Notes: generated by a model not told the origin, from the letters alone. DNA of 17,655 nt from Burkholderiales bacterium (GCA_019746155.1 JAIESJ010000132.1:1-17655), one strand, 5' to 3'. Counted from the first letter of the stretch, positions 1 through 14,785 are shown. Made by a program: numbers and translations.

Positions 1-75
<75 letters not shown>

Positions 76-131
76 GTATTGCGGATGTAGGCGAGGCGCT
101 GGGATTCTCGATGCAAGCAGGTTCAGATGAG

Positions 132-205
132 GCGGGTGTAGCTCAATGGCAGAGCAGAAGCCTTCCAAGCTTACGACGAGGGTTCGATTCCCTTCACCCG
201 CTCCA
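132..205 (+). tRNA. tRNA-Gly (TCC)
   Basis: Complete cloverleaf of 74 nt. The acceptor stem GCGGGTG pairs with CACCCGC, the anticodon loop is CTTCCAA (anticodon TCC), the T arm contains GGTTCGATTCC, and CCA is encoded at 203-205. It corresponds to glyT of the tyr-gly-thr-tufB cluster. The spacer to the previous tRNA (76-131) shows no obvious structure. Confidence 0.96.
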
Positions 206-274
206 ACAGTGTCACACGGGGACGCGGTTTATAGCAAGTAAGAGCGGATGTTGCCGGATGAAAGCGCAGTCCGA

Positions 275-347
<73 letters not shown>

Positions 348-349
<2 letters not shown>

Positions 350-372
350 GAATTCGTCTGCGACGAATTCTG
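348..372 (+). promoter_or_regulatory. Perfect hairpin directly after tRNA-Thr
   Basis: An 11-bp perfect stem (CAGAATTCGTC, loop TGC, GACGAATTCTG) begins inside the encoded CCA of tRNA-Thr. No T-run follows directly, so it is not a standard terminator. Its position suggests a role in separating or maturing the tRNA-tufB transcript; that role is inference. Confidence 0.55.
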
Positions 373-493
373 TAAATCGGAACTGCATATATATTGTTGT
401 ATTTTTTTGCGGGTTTCAGGGTGGAGCGCTGGAGTTGAGCAGGCGGTAGCGCTCGTAGCGGAAATGGATCTGGCGAAGACGGAGCAAAAAAAA
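373..493 (+). promoter_or_regulatory. tufB leader
   Basis: This spacer has an AT-rich tract (384-408) with a T7 run at 402-408, then a second inverted repeat: GAGCGCT (424-430) and AGCGCTC (448-454) around a 17-base loop. The Shine-Dalgarno GGAG (481-484) lies 9 bases before the tufB ATG, across an A-run. No convincing -35/-10 pair is visible; expression could come from the tRNA promoter upstream. From 479 on, the sequence is identical to that before tufA. Confidence 0.4.
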
Positions 494-1680
<1,187 letters not shown>

Positions 1681-1684
<4 letters not shown>

Positions 1685-1760
1685 AGGGTCAAGGGTGAAG
1701 GATGAAGGGAAGCAGCGGAGCACTCAGTTCGATTACCCTTCACGCATTCACCCTTCACGC
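1681..1760 (+). repeat. Inverted 7-base repeat array 1 (tufB-tRNA-Trp)
   Basis: The left arm has four 7-mers in exact register: GTGAAGG (1681), GTCAAGG (1688), GTGAAGG (1695), ATGAAGG (1702). The right arm (1733-1760) carries the same motif reversed (CCCTTCACGCATTCACCC followed by TTCACGC). The two arms can pair into a long imperfect hairpin around about 24 bases. It begins in the last codons of tufB and ends 8 bases before tRNA-Trp, so it could act as terminator or processing structure, but there is no T-run. Confidence 0.75.
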
Positions 1761-1768
1761 GAAGCTAA

Positions 1769-1844
1769 AGGCCAGTAGCTCAATGGGCAGAGCGTCGGTC
1801 TCCAAAACCGAAGGTTGGGGGTTCGAGACCCTCCTGGCCTGCCA
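1769..1844 (+). tRNA. tRNA-Trp (CCA)
   Basis: Complete 76-nt cloverleaf. The acceptor stem AGGCCAG pairs with CTGGCCT, discriminator G, encoded CCA at 1842-1844. The anticodon loop CTCCAAA has anticodon CCA, and the T arm contains GGGTTCGAGACCC. tRNA-Trp between tufB and secE is the standard betaproteobacterial arrangement. The anticodon is not changed to an amber-reading CTA. Confidence 0.97.
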
Positions 1845-1859
1845 CTTCTTGGGTCGCGG

Positions 1860-1941
1860 GTTTCATGTTTCAAGTCTGAGGTCAGAGCCGGATGAACTGG
1901 GTGCGGAAGCAACTTGAAACTTTGGACATGAAACTTTAGAC
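1860..1941 (+). repeat. Inverted 7-base repeat array 2 (tRNA-Trp-secE)
   Basis: Left arm units: GTTTCAT (1860), GTTTCAA (1867), GTCTGAG (1874), GTCAGAG (1881). Right arm units: TTGAAAC (1914), TTTGGAC (1921), ATGAAAC (1928), TTTAGAC (1935). The reverse complements of the right arm (GTCTAAA, GTTTCAT, GTCCAAA, GTTTCAA) match the left-arm motif. The right arm ends 6 bases before the secE ATG, occupying the normal ribosome-binding region. Confidence 0.75.
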
Positions 1942-1947
1942 GAAGCA

Positions 1948-2295
1948 ATGGCTGACAAAATCAAGATTGCGGCGGCGTTGCTGCTGGTGGTGGCGGGTGT
2001 GGCCGGGTTTTATTACTTCGGTGAGAGCGCGGCGATTATCCGCGTCGCGTCCGTGATGGCGGGCCTGGTGCTCGGCTTCATCGTGTTCTGGACGAGCGGG
2101 CCCGGCAAGCAGTTCTATGTTTATGCGCAGGAGTCTGTCGCGGAAACGAAGAAGGTGGTATGGCCGACCCGCAAGGAAACGCTGCAAACCACCGCCATCG
2201 TGTTCGCATTTGTGATCCTGATGGCGCTGTTCCTGTGGCTCGTGGACGCGAGTCTGTTGTGGGTCGTGAAAAAGCTGATGGGCCAGGGCGAATGA
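1948..2295 (+). CDS. secE: Preprotein translocase subunit SecE
   Basis: SecE, the small clamp subunit of the SecYEG translocon in the inner membrane. The 115-aa product has hydrophobic segments at about 7-24, 30-50 and 83-106, the three-helix form found in gamma- and betaproteobacteria. The family signature between helices two and three is AETKKVVWPTRKETLQTT (about 65-82), the amphipathic region and hinge that contact SecY. The start at 1948 gives the usual MADKIK N-terminus. No good Shine-Dalgarno is present because a 7-base repeat arm occupies that region. The stop overlaps the ATGATG at the start of nusG, indicating translational coupling. Confidence 0.95.
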   Translation: MADKIKIAAALLLVVAGVAGFYYFGESAAIIRVASVMAGLVLGFIVFWTSGPGKQFYVYAQESVAETKKVVWPTRKETLQTTAIVFAFVILMALFLWLVDASLLWVVKKLMGQGE

Positions 2296-2828
2296 TGAGC
2301 AAGAAGTGGTATGTGGTGCACGCGTATTCGGGCTTCGAGAAGAGCGTGCAGCGCGCGCTGCTGGATCGCATCAAGCGTGCCGGCATGCAGGACAGCTTCG
2401 GCCAGATCCTGGTTCCGGTCGAGGAAGTCGTGGAAATGAAGGGCGGGCAGAAGAACATCAGCGAGCGCAAGTTCTTCCCCGGCTATGTTCTGGTCGAGAT
2501 GGAGATGACGGACGACACCTGGCATCTCGTCAAGAATACGCCCAAGGTGACCGGATTCGTCGGCGGTACCGCGACCAAGCCGACCCCGATCAGCGAGAAG
2601 GAAGTGCAGAACATCCTGCACCAGATTCAGGAAGGCGTGGAAAAACCGCGCCCGAAAGTGCTGTTCGAAGTCGGCGAAGCGGTGCGCGTCAAGGAAGGCC
2701 CGTTTGCCGATTTTCACGGCAACGTCGAGGATGTCAATTACGACAAGAGCAAGCTGCGCGTGTCGGTGACGATCTTCGGACGCTCGACGCCGGTCGAACT
2801 GGATTTCGGCCAGGTCGAGAAGGCCTGA
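2295..2828 (+). CDS. nusG: Transcription termination/antitermination factor NusG
   Basis: NusG binds the RNA polymerase clamp, suppresses pausing and links polymerase to Rho or to ribosomal protein S10. At 177 aa from 2295 it is the usual length. The NGN domain (about 1-115) contains WYVVHAYSGFE and the typical KFFPGYVLVEM; the KOW domain (about 125-177) contains FEVGEAVRVKEGPFADFHG and ends VELDFGQVEKA. Two adjacent ATGs (2292 and 2295) are possible; 2295 is preferred because it gives MSKKWYVVHAY and places AGGG (2285-2288) six bases upstream. The chosen start shares one base with the secE stop TGA (2293-2295), the classic secE-nusG operon. Confidence 0.97.
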   Translation: MSKKWYVVHAYSGFEKSVQRALLDRIKRAGMQDSFGQILVPVEEVVEMKGGQKNISERKFFPGYVLVEMEMTDDTWHLVKNTPKVTGFVGGTATKPTPISEKEVQNILHQIQEGVEKPRPKVLFEVGEAVRVKEGPFADFHGNVEDVNYDKSKLRVSVTIFGRSTPVELDFGQVEKA

Positions 2829-2832
2829 CGGC

Positions 2833-2938
2833 GTGAAGGGTGAAGGTGTGAATGCGTGAAGGGTTTCCCTCTCCCCCGTGACCGGGGGAGAGGGGTAGGG
2901 TGAGGGGGATCACTCCTTCACTCTTTCCCCCTTCACTG
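2833..2938 (+). repeat. Nested repeats: 7-base array 3 around a GGGAGAGGG hairpin
   Basis: Outer left arm: GTGAAGG (2833), GTGAAGG (2840), TGTGAAT (2847), GCGTGAA (2854). Outer right arm: CACTCCT (2911), TCACTCT (2918), TTCCCCC (2925), TTCACTG (2932). Inside is a perfect 12-bp hairpin, CCCTCTCCCCCG (2867-2878), loop TGAC, CGGGGGAGAGGG (2883-2894), followed by GTAGGGTGAGGG. Repeats of the GGGAGAGGG-GGGTGAGGG type are, from general knowledge, common in proteobacterial spacers. The array lies between nusG and rplK. Confidence 0.7.
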
Positions 2939-2941
2939 ATT

Positions 2942-2992
2942 TTGACGGGGAGGGCGCAAAATGCGCCCGTTCGGACCCAAAAGGAGAGCCAA
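2942..2992 (+). promoter_or_regulatory. rplK leader hairpin and ribosome-binding site
   Basis: A perfect 7-bp hairpin GGGCGCA (2952-2958), loop AAA, TGCGCCC (2962-2968) lies in the rplK leader, followed by AAGGAGAG (2981-2988) six bases before the start. In E. coli, L1 represses rplK-rplA by binding the rplK leader. Whether this hairpin is the L1 target is inference; I could not match the L1 recognition loop with confidence. Confidence 0.4.
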
Positions 2993-3424
2993 ATGGCAAA
3001 GAAAGTCGTCGGCCTGATCAAACTGCAAGTGCCGGCGGGCAAGGCCAATCCCAGCCCGCCCATCGGCCCCGCGCTCGGCCAGCGCGGTCTCAATATCATG
3101 GAATTCTGCAAGGCGTTCAACGCCCAGACGCAGAAGATGGAACCCGGTCTCCCGGTGCCGGTCGTAATCACTGCGTACCAGGACAAAAGCTTTACCTTCG
3201 TGATGAAGACGCCGCCCGCGACGGTGCTCATCAAGAAGGCGGCGAAACTTGAGAAAGGCAGTCCGCGTCCGCATACCGATAAAGTCGGCAAGATCACGCG
3301 TGCTCAGGTCGAGGAAATCGCCAGGACGAAAATGCCCGATCTCACCGCAGCCGACCTTGAGGCCGGCGTGCGCACCATTGCCGGCAGCGCGCGCAGCATG
3401 GGCGTCGAAGTGGAGGGCCTCTGA
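2993..3424 (+). CDS. rplK: 50S ribosomal protein L11
   Basis: L11 forms the base of the L7/L12 stalk on 23S rRNA in the GTPase-associated centre and supports factor binding. The product is 143 aa, standard for the family, beginning MAKKVVGLIKLQVPAGKANPSPPIGPALGQRGLNIMEFCKAFN, with the Pro-rich N-terminal segment (PSPPIGPALGQ) contacted by factors and thiopeptides. The C-terminal rRNA-binding domain ends GSARSMGVEVEGL. An upstream in-frame extension is rejected because it translates the repeat array; the ATG at 2993 has a strong AAGGAGAG. One base separates its stop from rplA. Confidence 0.97.
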   Translation: MAKKVVGLIKLQVPAGKANPSPPIGPALGQRGLNIMEFCKAFNAQTQKMEPGLPVPVVITAYQDKSFTFVMKTPPATVLIKKAAKLEKGSPRPHTDKVGKITRAQVEEIARTKMPDLTAADLEAGVRTIAGSARSMGVEVEGL

Positions 3425-3425
3425 A

Positions 3426-4121
3426 ATGGCACATATTTCCAAGCGCTACAAGGCGTTGCGCGGCAAGGTCGACCGTTCCCGGCTTTATCCGGTGCAGGAA
3501 GCGCTGAAGATCATCAAGGAGAACGCGACTGCCAGGTTCAACGAGTCGGTCGACGTGTCGATCAATCTCGGCATCGATGCCAAGAAATCGGACCAGGCCG
3601 TGCGCGGCTCGGTCGTGTTGCCGCAGGGCACCGGCAAGTCGGTGCGCGTGGCGGTGTTCGCCCAGGGCGACAAGGCCCAGCAGGCCAGGGACGCCGGCGC
3701 CGACATCGTCGGCTTTGAGGATCTTGCCAACGAGATCAAGGGCGGCAAGATGGATTTTGACGTGGTGATCGCCACGCCCGATGCGATGCGCGTGGTCGGC
3801 CAGCTCGGCCAGATCCTGGGTCCCCGCGGACTGATGCCGAACCCGAAGGTCGGCACGGTGGCGCAGGACGTCACGCAGGCGGTCAAGAACGCGAAAGCCG
3901 GACAGGTGCAGTACCGCACCGACAAGGCCGGAATCGTGCAATGCTCGATCGGCCGTGCTTCGTTTACGGTTGAGGCGCTGGCGGAAAATCTGAAAGCGTT
4001 GATCGATGCCGTCAACAAGTCCAAGCCATCGACCTCGAAAGGGGTTTTCCTCAAGAAGCTGAGCATTTCGAGCACGATGGGCGTGGGTGTGCGCATCGAC
4101 CAGACGAGTTTGCAGCAGTAA
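3426..4121 (+). CDS. rplA: 50S ribosomal protein L1
   Basis: L1 binds the mobile L1 stalk of 23S rRNA, helps E-site tRNA release, and in E. coli also represses its own rplK-rplA mRNA. The product is 231 aa, the normal length. The N-terminus MAHISKRYKALRGKVD and the segments FNESVDVSINLGIDAKKSDQ and ILGPRGLMPNPKVGTV are family hallmarks. Its start is one base after the rplK stop, and GGAGGG (3412-3417) lies within the rplK end, so the pair is translationally coupled. The frame continues open upstream inside rplK, which is only overlap with coding sequence. Confidence 0.97.
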   Translation: MAHISKRYKALRGKVDRSRLYPVQEALKIIKENATARFNESVDVSINLGIDAKKSDQAVRGSVVLPQGTGKSVRVAVFAQGDKAQQARDAGADIVGFEDLANEIKGGKMDFDVVIATPDAMRVVGQLGQILGPRGLMPNPKVGTVAQDVTQAVKNAKAGQVQYRTDKAGIVQCSIGRASFTVEALAENLKALIDAVNKSKPSTSKGVFLKKLSISSTMGVGVRIDQTSLQQ

Positions 4122-4125
4122 TTCG

Positions 4126-4157
4126 GCCCCGCCGATGCGGGGCAGGGCTTTGGGCCG
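4126..4157 (+). terminator. Possible weak terminator/processing hairpin after rplA
   Basis: GCCCCGC (4126-4132), loop CGAT, GCGGGGC (4137-4143) is a perfect 7-bp stem just after the rplA stop. An alternative outer pairing is CGGCCC (4124-4129) with GGGCCG (4152-4157). Only a short CTTTG follows, so efficient intrinsic termination is doubtful. Confidence 0.4.
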
Positions 4158-4195
4158 TCGGGGATTTCCTTGGCGGGTTGTCAAAGACCGTAGGG

Positions 4196-4347
4196 ATTGA
4201 GGGTGAAGGGTGAATGCGTGAAGGGTGAAGGGTAAAACCGGAACCCGGGGCGGCCACCCCAAGCCCGAAATTTAAGTCGCAGAACGATGGCGGAGCAAAA
4301 CGGTTCGGAGCGAAGCACCCCTTCACTCTTCACCTTTCACTCTTTCA
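4196..4347 (+). repeat. Inverted 7-base repeat array 4 (rplA-rplJ, upstream)
   Basis: Six left-arm 7-mers in register: ATTGAGG (4196), GTGAAGG (4203), GTGAATG (4210), CGTGAAG (4217), GGTGAAG (4224), GGTAAAA (4231). The right arm (4319-4347) reads CCCTTCA, CTCTTCA, CCTTTCA, CTCTTTCA, the reverse complement of the same motif with one 8-base unit. The arms are about 80 bases apart. The region between them shows no gene. Confidence 0.75.
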
Positions 4348-4353
4348 CGCGCG

Positions 4354-4440
4354 AAGCGCCCTACGCAGACGGTGTACCCGGAAACAGGTCAAACATGTTT
4401 TCATGTCTGGCTCCTGGATCAAAGGTCGCCGTGTTTGGAA
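4354..4440 (+). promoter_or_regulatory. Candidate L10 leader region
   Basis: This is the non-repetitive part of the 417-base rplA-rplJ spacer. It contains a small hairpin ACATG-TTTT-CATGT (about 4394-4407) with potential outer pairing of CAG and CTG across an asymmetric bulge. In E. coli and many bacteria an L10-binding leader with a kink-turn lies here and controls rplJ-rplL. I cannot confirm the consensus by eye; the assignment rests mainly on position. Confidence 0.3.
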
Positions 4441-4519
4441 GGATGAAGTATGAAGTATGAAGGATGAGGGATGAAGGTTTGTGATACTTCATCCATCTCC
4501 GCCTTCCGCCTTCATCCTT
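4441..4519 (+). repeat. Inverted 7-base repeat array 5 (just upstream of rplJ)
   Basis: Left arm, five 7-mers: GGATGAA (4441), GTATGAA (4448), GTATGAA (4455), GGATGAG (4462), GGATGAA (4469). Right arm, five 7-mers: TACTTCA (4485), TCCATCT (4492), CCGCCTT (4499), CCGCCTT (4506), CATCCTT (4513). The arms are only about nine bases apart, giving a long imperfect hairpin that ends 8 bases before the rplJ Shine-Dalgarno. Confidence 0.78.
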
Positions 4520-4538
4520 AAATGAAAGGAGAACGACC

Positions 4539-5069
4539 TTGGGTCTTAATCTGGAGCAGAAGCAAGCGGTAGTGAGCGAAGTCAGCGCCGAGGTGGCGAA
4601 GGCGCAGGCCATCGTGTTGGCAGAGTACCGCAGCCTGAAGGTAGGCGAAATGACCGATTTGCGCAGGAAAGCGCGCAGTTCGGGCGTTTACCTGCGCGTC
4701 CTGAAAAACACCCTGGCGCGCCGCGCGGTCGCCGATACGCCGTTCGCCGGACTGTCCGAAAAAATGGTCGGTCCGCTGGCTTACGGCATTTCGAGCGATC
4801 CCGTTGCCGTGGCCAAGGTGCTGCACGAGTTTGCCAGGGGCAACGACAAGCTGGTGATCAGGGCCGGTGCCATGCCGAACATGGTGATGTCGTCCAAGGA
4901 AGTGGGCGATCTTGCCAGGATGCCGGGCCGTAACGAGCTGCTTGCCACCCTGATGGCGACGATGAAGGCGCCGGTCGCGAAATTTGTGCGTACCCTTAAC
5001 GAGGTGCCGGGCAGATTCGTACGAACGGTTGCCGCCGTGCGGGACCAGAAGCAGAAACAGGCCGCGTGA
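4539..5069 (+). CDS. rplJ: 50S ribosomal protein L10
   Basis: L10 anchors L7/L12 dimers to L11 and 23S rRNA, forming the ribosomal stalk. In E. coli the L10-L12 complex represses its own mRNA. The product is 176 aa, beginning (M)GLNLEQKQAVVSEV and containing VYLRVLKNTLARRAV, the conserved rRNA-contact segment; the C-terminal part (about 135-176) is the helix that binds L7/L12. The start is a TTG at 4539, supported by AAAGGAG (4525-4531) seven bases upstream and by the family N-terminus; no in-frame ATG or GTG fits better. It is followed 48 bases later by rplL. Confidence 0.95.
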   Translation: MGLNLEQKQAVVSEVSAEVAKAQAIVLAEYRSLKVGEMTDLRRKARSSGVYLRVLKNTLARRAVADTPFAGLSEKMVGPLAYGISSDPVAVAKVLHEFARGNDKLVIRAGAMPNMVMSSKEVGDLARMPGRNELLATLMATMKAPVAKFVRTLNEVPGRFVRTVAAVRDQKQKQAA

Positions 5070-5117
5070 CGCAGGAATTACTGTTTACTTTTTCGACTTA
5101 GGAAATAGGAGTTAGAC

Positions 5118-5504
5118 ATGGCATTAGCCAAAGCTGAAATTCTCGACGCCATCGCCAATATGACGGTGCTCGAGCTGTCGCAACTGATCAAGGATATGGA
5201 AGAGAAATTCGGGGTATCCGCTGCCGCTGCCGCGGTGGCTGTTGCCGCTCCTGCGGCCGGTGGTGGCGCTGCCGCTGCCGCTGCGGAAGAGAAGACCGAG
5301 TTCACCGTGGTCCTGACCAACGCCGGAGCCAACAAGGTGAACACCATCAAGGTGGTGCGCGCGGTGACCGGTCTCGGCCTCAAGGAAGCCAAAGACCTGG
5401 TGGACGGTGCGCCCAAGCCGGTCAAGGAAGGCATTTCCAAGGCCGACGCCGATGCCATCGCCAAGCAGCTTACCGAAGCTGGCGCGACGGCGGAAATCAA
5501 GTAA
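5118..5504 (+). CDS. rplL: 50S ribosomal protein L7/L12
   Basis: L7/L12 is the multicopy stalk protein that recruits and activates EF-Tu, EF-G and other translational GTPases. The product is 128 aa. The N-terminal dimerisation domain (about 1-35) contains MTVLELSQLIKDMEEKFGV, the flexible hinge (about 36-57) is almost entirely Ala, Gly, Val and Pro, and the C-terminal domain carries the factor-binding NTIKVVRAVTGLGLKEAKDLVDGAPKPVKEG. AGGAG (5107-5111) lies six bases before the ATG. The attenuator-like terminator after it allows more stalk protein than RNA polymerase to be made. Confidence 0.97.
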   Translation: MALAKAEILDAIANMTVLELSQLIKDMEEKFGVSAAAAAVAVAAPAAGGGAAAAAAEEKTEFTVVLTNAGANKVNTIKVVRAVTGLGLKEAKDLVDGAPKPVKEGISKADADAIAKQLTEAGATAEIK

Positions 5505-5521
5505 TCGCTGCACGGAGAGAC

Positions 5522-5555
5522 GGCTGGCGGGTAGCCGCCAGCCTTTCCCTTTTTT
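5522..5555 (+). terminator. rplL-rpoB attenuator
   Basis: A perfect 9-bp stem GGCTGGCGG (5522-5530), loop GTAG, CCGCCAGCC (5535-5543) is followed by TTTCCCTTTTTT. This is a good intrinsic terminator shape placed between rplL and rpoB, where E. coli has its well-known partial terminator that lowers rpoBC expression relative to the r-proteins. Partial readthrough is inferred because no convincing promoter is seen before rpoB. Confidence 0.85.
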
Positions 5556-5582
5556 GACAAGGTTGCAGACTACAGCCCATCG

Positions 5583-5597
5583 CGCGGTCGTTCCGCG
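5583..5597 (+). promoter_or_regulatory. Short hairpin in rpoB leader
   Basis: A 5-bp stem CGCGG/CCGCG around TCGTT lies between the attenuator and rpoB. E. coli has an RNase III processing site in the same spacer; this stem is much shorter, so the parallel is only positional. The rest of 5556-5650 shows nothing else recognisable apart from GGGG (5641-5644) before the rpoB ATG. Confidence 0.25.
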
Positions 5598-5650
5598 GGG
5601 TGTGCTGCGGTCTTTGACTTTCCGTTCTCTAACTCTGCCCCGGGGTTGAT

Positions 5651-9730
<4,080 letters not shown>

Positions 9731-9788
9731 TGTTCGGCGCCATGAATGGTTTGCTTGAGACACCCCTGAGTTCAAACGGGAGTTACAG

Positions 9789-13667
<3,879 letters not shown>

Positions 13668-13682
13668 CTTGAACGGGCCGAT

Positions 13683-14030
13683 GTGCTGGAAGAAAACGAG
13701 CGTGTCGAGGCCGAAGGCAAGAGCCCCGCGACCTACGAGTATATGCTGCTCGGCATCACTAAAGCTTCGCTGTCGACCGACTCGTTCATTTCGGCGGCCT
13801 CGTTCCAGGAGACCACGCGGGTGCTGACCGAAGCCGCGATCATGGGCAAGCGCGACGAATTGCGCGGTCTCAAGGAAAACGTCATCGTCGGGCGCCTCAT
13901 TCCCGCGGGCACGGGGCTCGCCTACCACAAGGTCCGGCGCAAGCAGGCGATCAGTGCCGATCTGGCAGAGGGTGCGGAAATGGCCGAAGAAACGGCGGCC
14001 GGTAGCGAAAGCCAGGAGCAAGTTGCTTGA
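13683..14030 (+). CDS. rpoC: C-terminal part of beta' downstream of the amber codon
   Basis: Same frame as rpoC, from a GTG five codons past the amber: VLEENERVEAEGKSPATYEY, then LLGITKASLSTDSFISAASFQETTRVLTEAA and MGKRDELRGLKENVIVGRLIPAGTGLAYH. These are among the most conserved residues of beta'. They contribute to switch 1 and the clamp base and make the site where the omega subunit wraps the beta' tail. The last ~30 residues are acidic and variable, as usual. There is no convincing Shine-Dalgarno before the GTG, so independent translation as a split subunit is unlikely though not excluded. There is no sign of decay, which means selection acts on it now or did until very recently. Confidence 0.8.
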   Translation: MLEENERVEAEGKSPATYEYMLLGITKASLSTDSFISAASFQETTRVLTEAAIMGKRDELRGLKENVIVGRLIPAGTGLAYHKVRRKQAISADLAEGAEMAEETAAGSESQEQVA

Positions 14031-14064
14031 CAGAGATGAGATAACCCCATAAAATCTACAGTCT

Positions 14065-14093
14065 TTTTAGCCGGAAAAAAACTGCTTTATACT
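14065..14093 (+). promoter_or_regulatory. Candidate str operon promoter
   Basis: TATACT (14088-14093) is a good -10 hexamer. Upstream at 16-17 bp spacing lies only a weak TTTTAG/TTTAGC -35-like element. It sits in the 215-base rpoC-rpsL spacer, where a promoter for rpsL-rpsG-fusA-tufA is expected. It would place transcription start near 14100, upstream of the terminator-like hairpin, making that hairpin an attenuator. Confidence 0.35.
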
Positions 14094-14126
14094 TGAGCAG
14101 ACGGCGCAAAATGACATGATTAGGCT

Positions 14127-14164
14127 GGGACGGTGGCAACGCCGTCCCCGCTTTTTTGGGACGG
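14127..14164 (+). terminator. Terminator or attenuator between rpoC and rpsL
   Basis: GGGACGGTG (14127-14135), a GCAA tetraloop, and CGCCGTCCC (14140-14148) make a 9-bp stem with one G-T wobble, followed by CGC and six T (14152-14157). This fits an intrinsic terminator for the rpoBC transcript. A second GGGACGG (14158-14164) lies just after the T-run and can pair with the same CCGTCCC, an alternative that would break the terminator. Confidence 0.7.
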
Positions 14165-14245
14165 GGTAACGCGCACCGCGGCGTTCCTCGGCGGGGTAGA
14201 CGCAGATGGGCGGCCCTTCTTTAACTGATTGAAAATAAAAGATTT
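14165..14245 (+). promoter_or_regulatory. rpsL leader
   Basis: The remainder of the rpoC-rpsL spacer is GC-rich to about 14216, then turns A/T-rich before rpsL. There is no clear Shine-Dalgarno: the last 20 bases are an A-rich tract. Translation of rpsL may rely on this unstructured A-rich sequence, possibly with S1; this is inference. Confidence 0.35.
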
Positions 14246-14623
14246 ATGCCAACGATTAACCAGTTAGTACGCAAGCCGCGGGTGGCGCCCCGCACCAAGA
14301 GCAAGGTGCCTGCGCTTGCCGGCAGCCCGCAGAAACGCGGTGTGTGCACCCGTGTTTACACCACGACGCCCAAGAAGCCGAACTCGGCGTTGCGCAAAGT
14401 TGCCAAAGTACGTCTTACCAACGGCTTTGAAGTGATCGGCTACATCGGCGGCGAGGGGCACAACCTGCAGGAGCACTCCGTAGTGCTGATCCGCGGCGGC
14501 CGCGTAAAAGACCTGCCGGGCGTGCGCTACCACGTAGTGCGCGGTAGTCTCGATACCGCGGGTGTCAAGGATCGCAAGCAGAGCCGCTCCAAGTACGGCG
14601 CCAAGCGACCCAAGGCCGCCTAG
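14246..14623 (+). CDS. rpsL: 30S ribosomal protein S12
   Basis: S12 lies at the decoding centre and controls translational accuracy. The product is 125 aa, from MPTINQLVRK to SKYGAKRPKAA, the normal ends of the family. TTTPKKPNSALRK carries Lys43 and GGRVKDLPGVRYH carries Lys88, both wild type, so no streptomycin-resistance change is present. It is the first gene of the str operon. The stop is TAG; since S12 ends at the family position here, TAG works as a real stop in this genome, which matters for the rpoC amber codon. Confidence 0.97.
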   Translation: MPTINQLVRKPRVAPRTKSKVPALAGSPQKRGVCTRVYTTTPKKPNSALRKVAKVRLTNGFEVIGYIGGEGHNLQEHSVVLIRGGRVKDLPGVRYHVVRGSLDTAGVKDRKQSRSKYGAKRPKAA

Positions 14624-14685
14624 CGCCGGGGCGCAGGATTAACGAAGTCGCAAAGCGGCCTGAACCAAAAGCCGCTCAGAGCAGA

Positions 14686-14776
14686 GTTGAATGTTGAGTG
14701 TTAAGTGTTAAGTGTTGAGTTAACAGGCGCGCAGCGCGAAGACTAACTCAAGACTCAAGACTTGGAACTTAAAACT
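14686..14776 (+). repeat. Inverted 7-base repeat array 6 (rpsL-rpsG)
   Basis: The clearest array. Left arm, five 7-mers: GTTGAAT (14686), GTTGAGT (14693), GTTAAGT (14700), GTTAAGT (14707), GTTGAGT (14714). Right arm, five 7-mers: ACTAACT (14742), CAAGACT (14749), CAAGACT (14756), TGGAACT (14763), TAAAACT (14770). A GC-rich CGCGCAGCGCG sits in the loop between the arms. The arms are each exactly 35 bases and can form an imperfect hairpin ending nine bases before the rpsG ATG. Confidence 0.82.
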
Positions 14777-14785
14777 GGGGTTGAA

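Noticed and set aside
2942..2970. Sigma-70 promoter starting with TTGACG before rplK
   Set aside because: No acceptable -10 hexamer occurs 16-18 bases downstream; the sequence there is a GC-rich hairpin arm.
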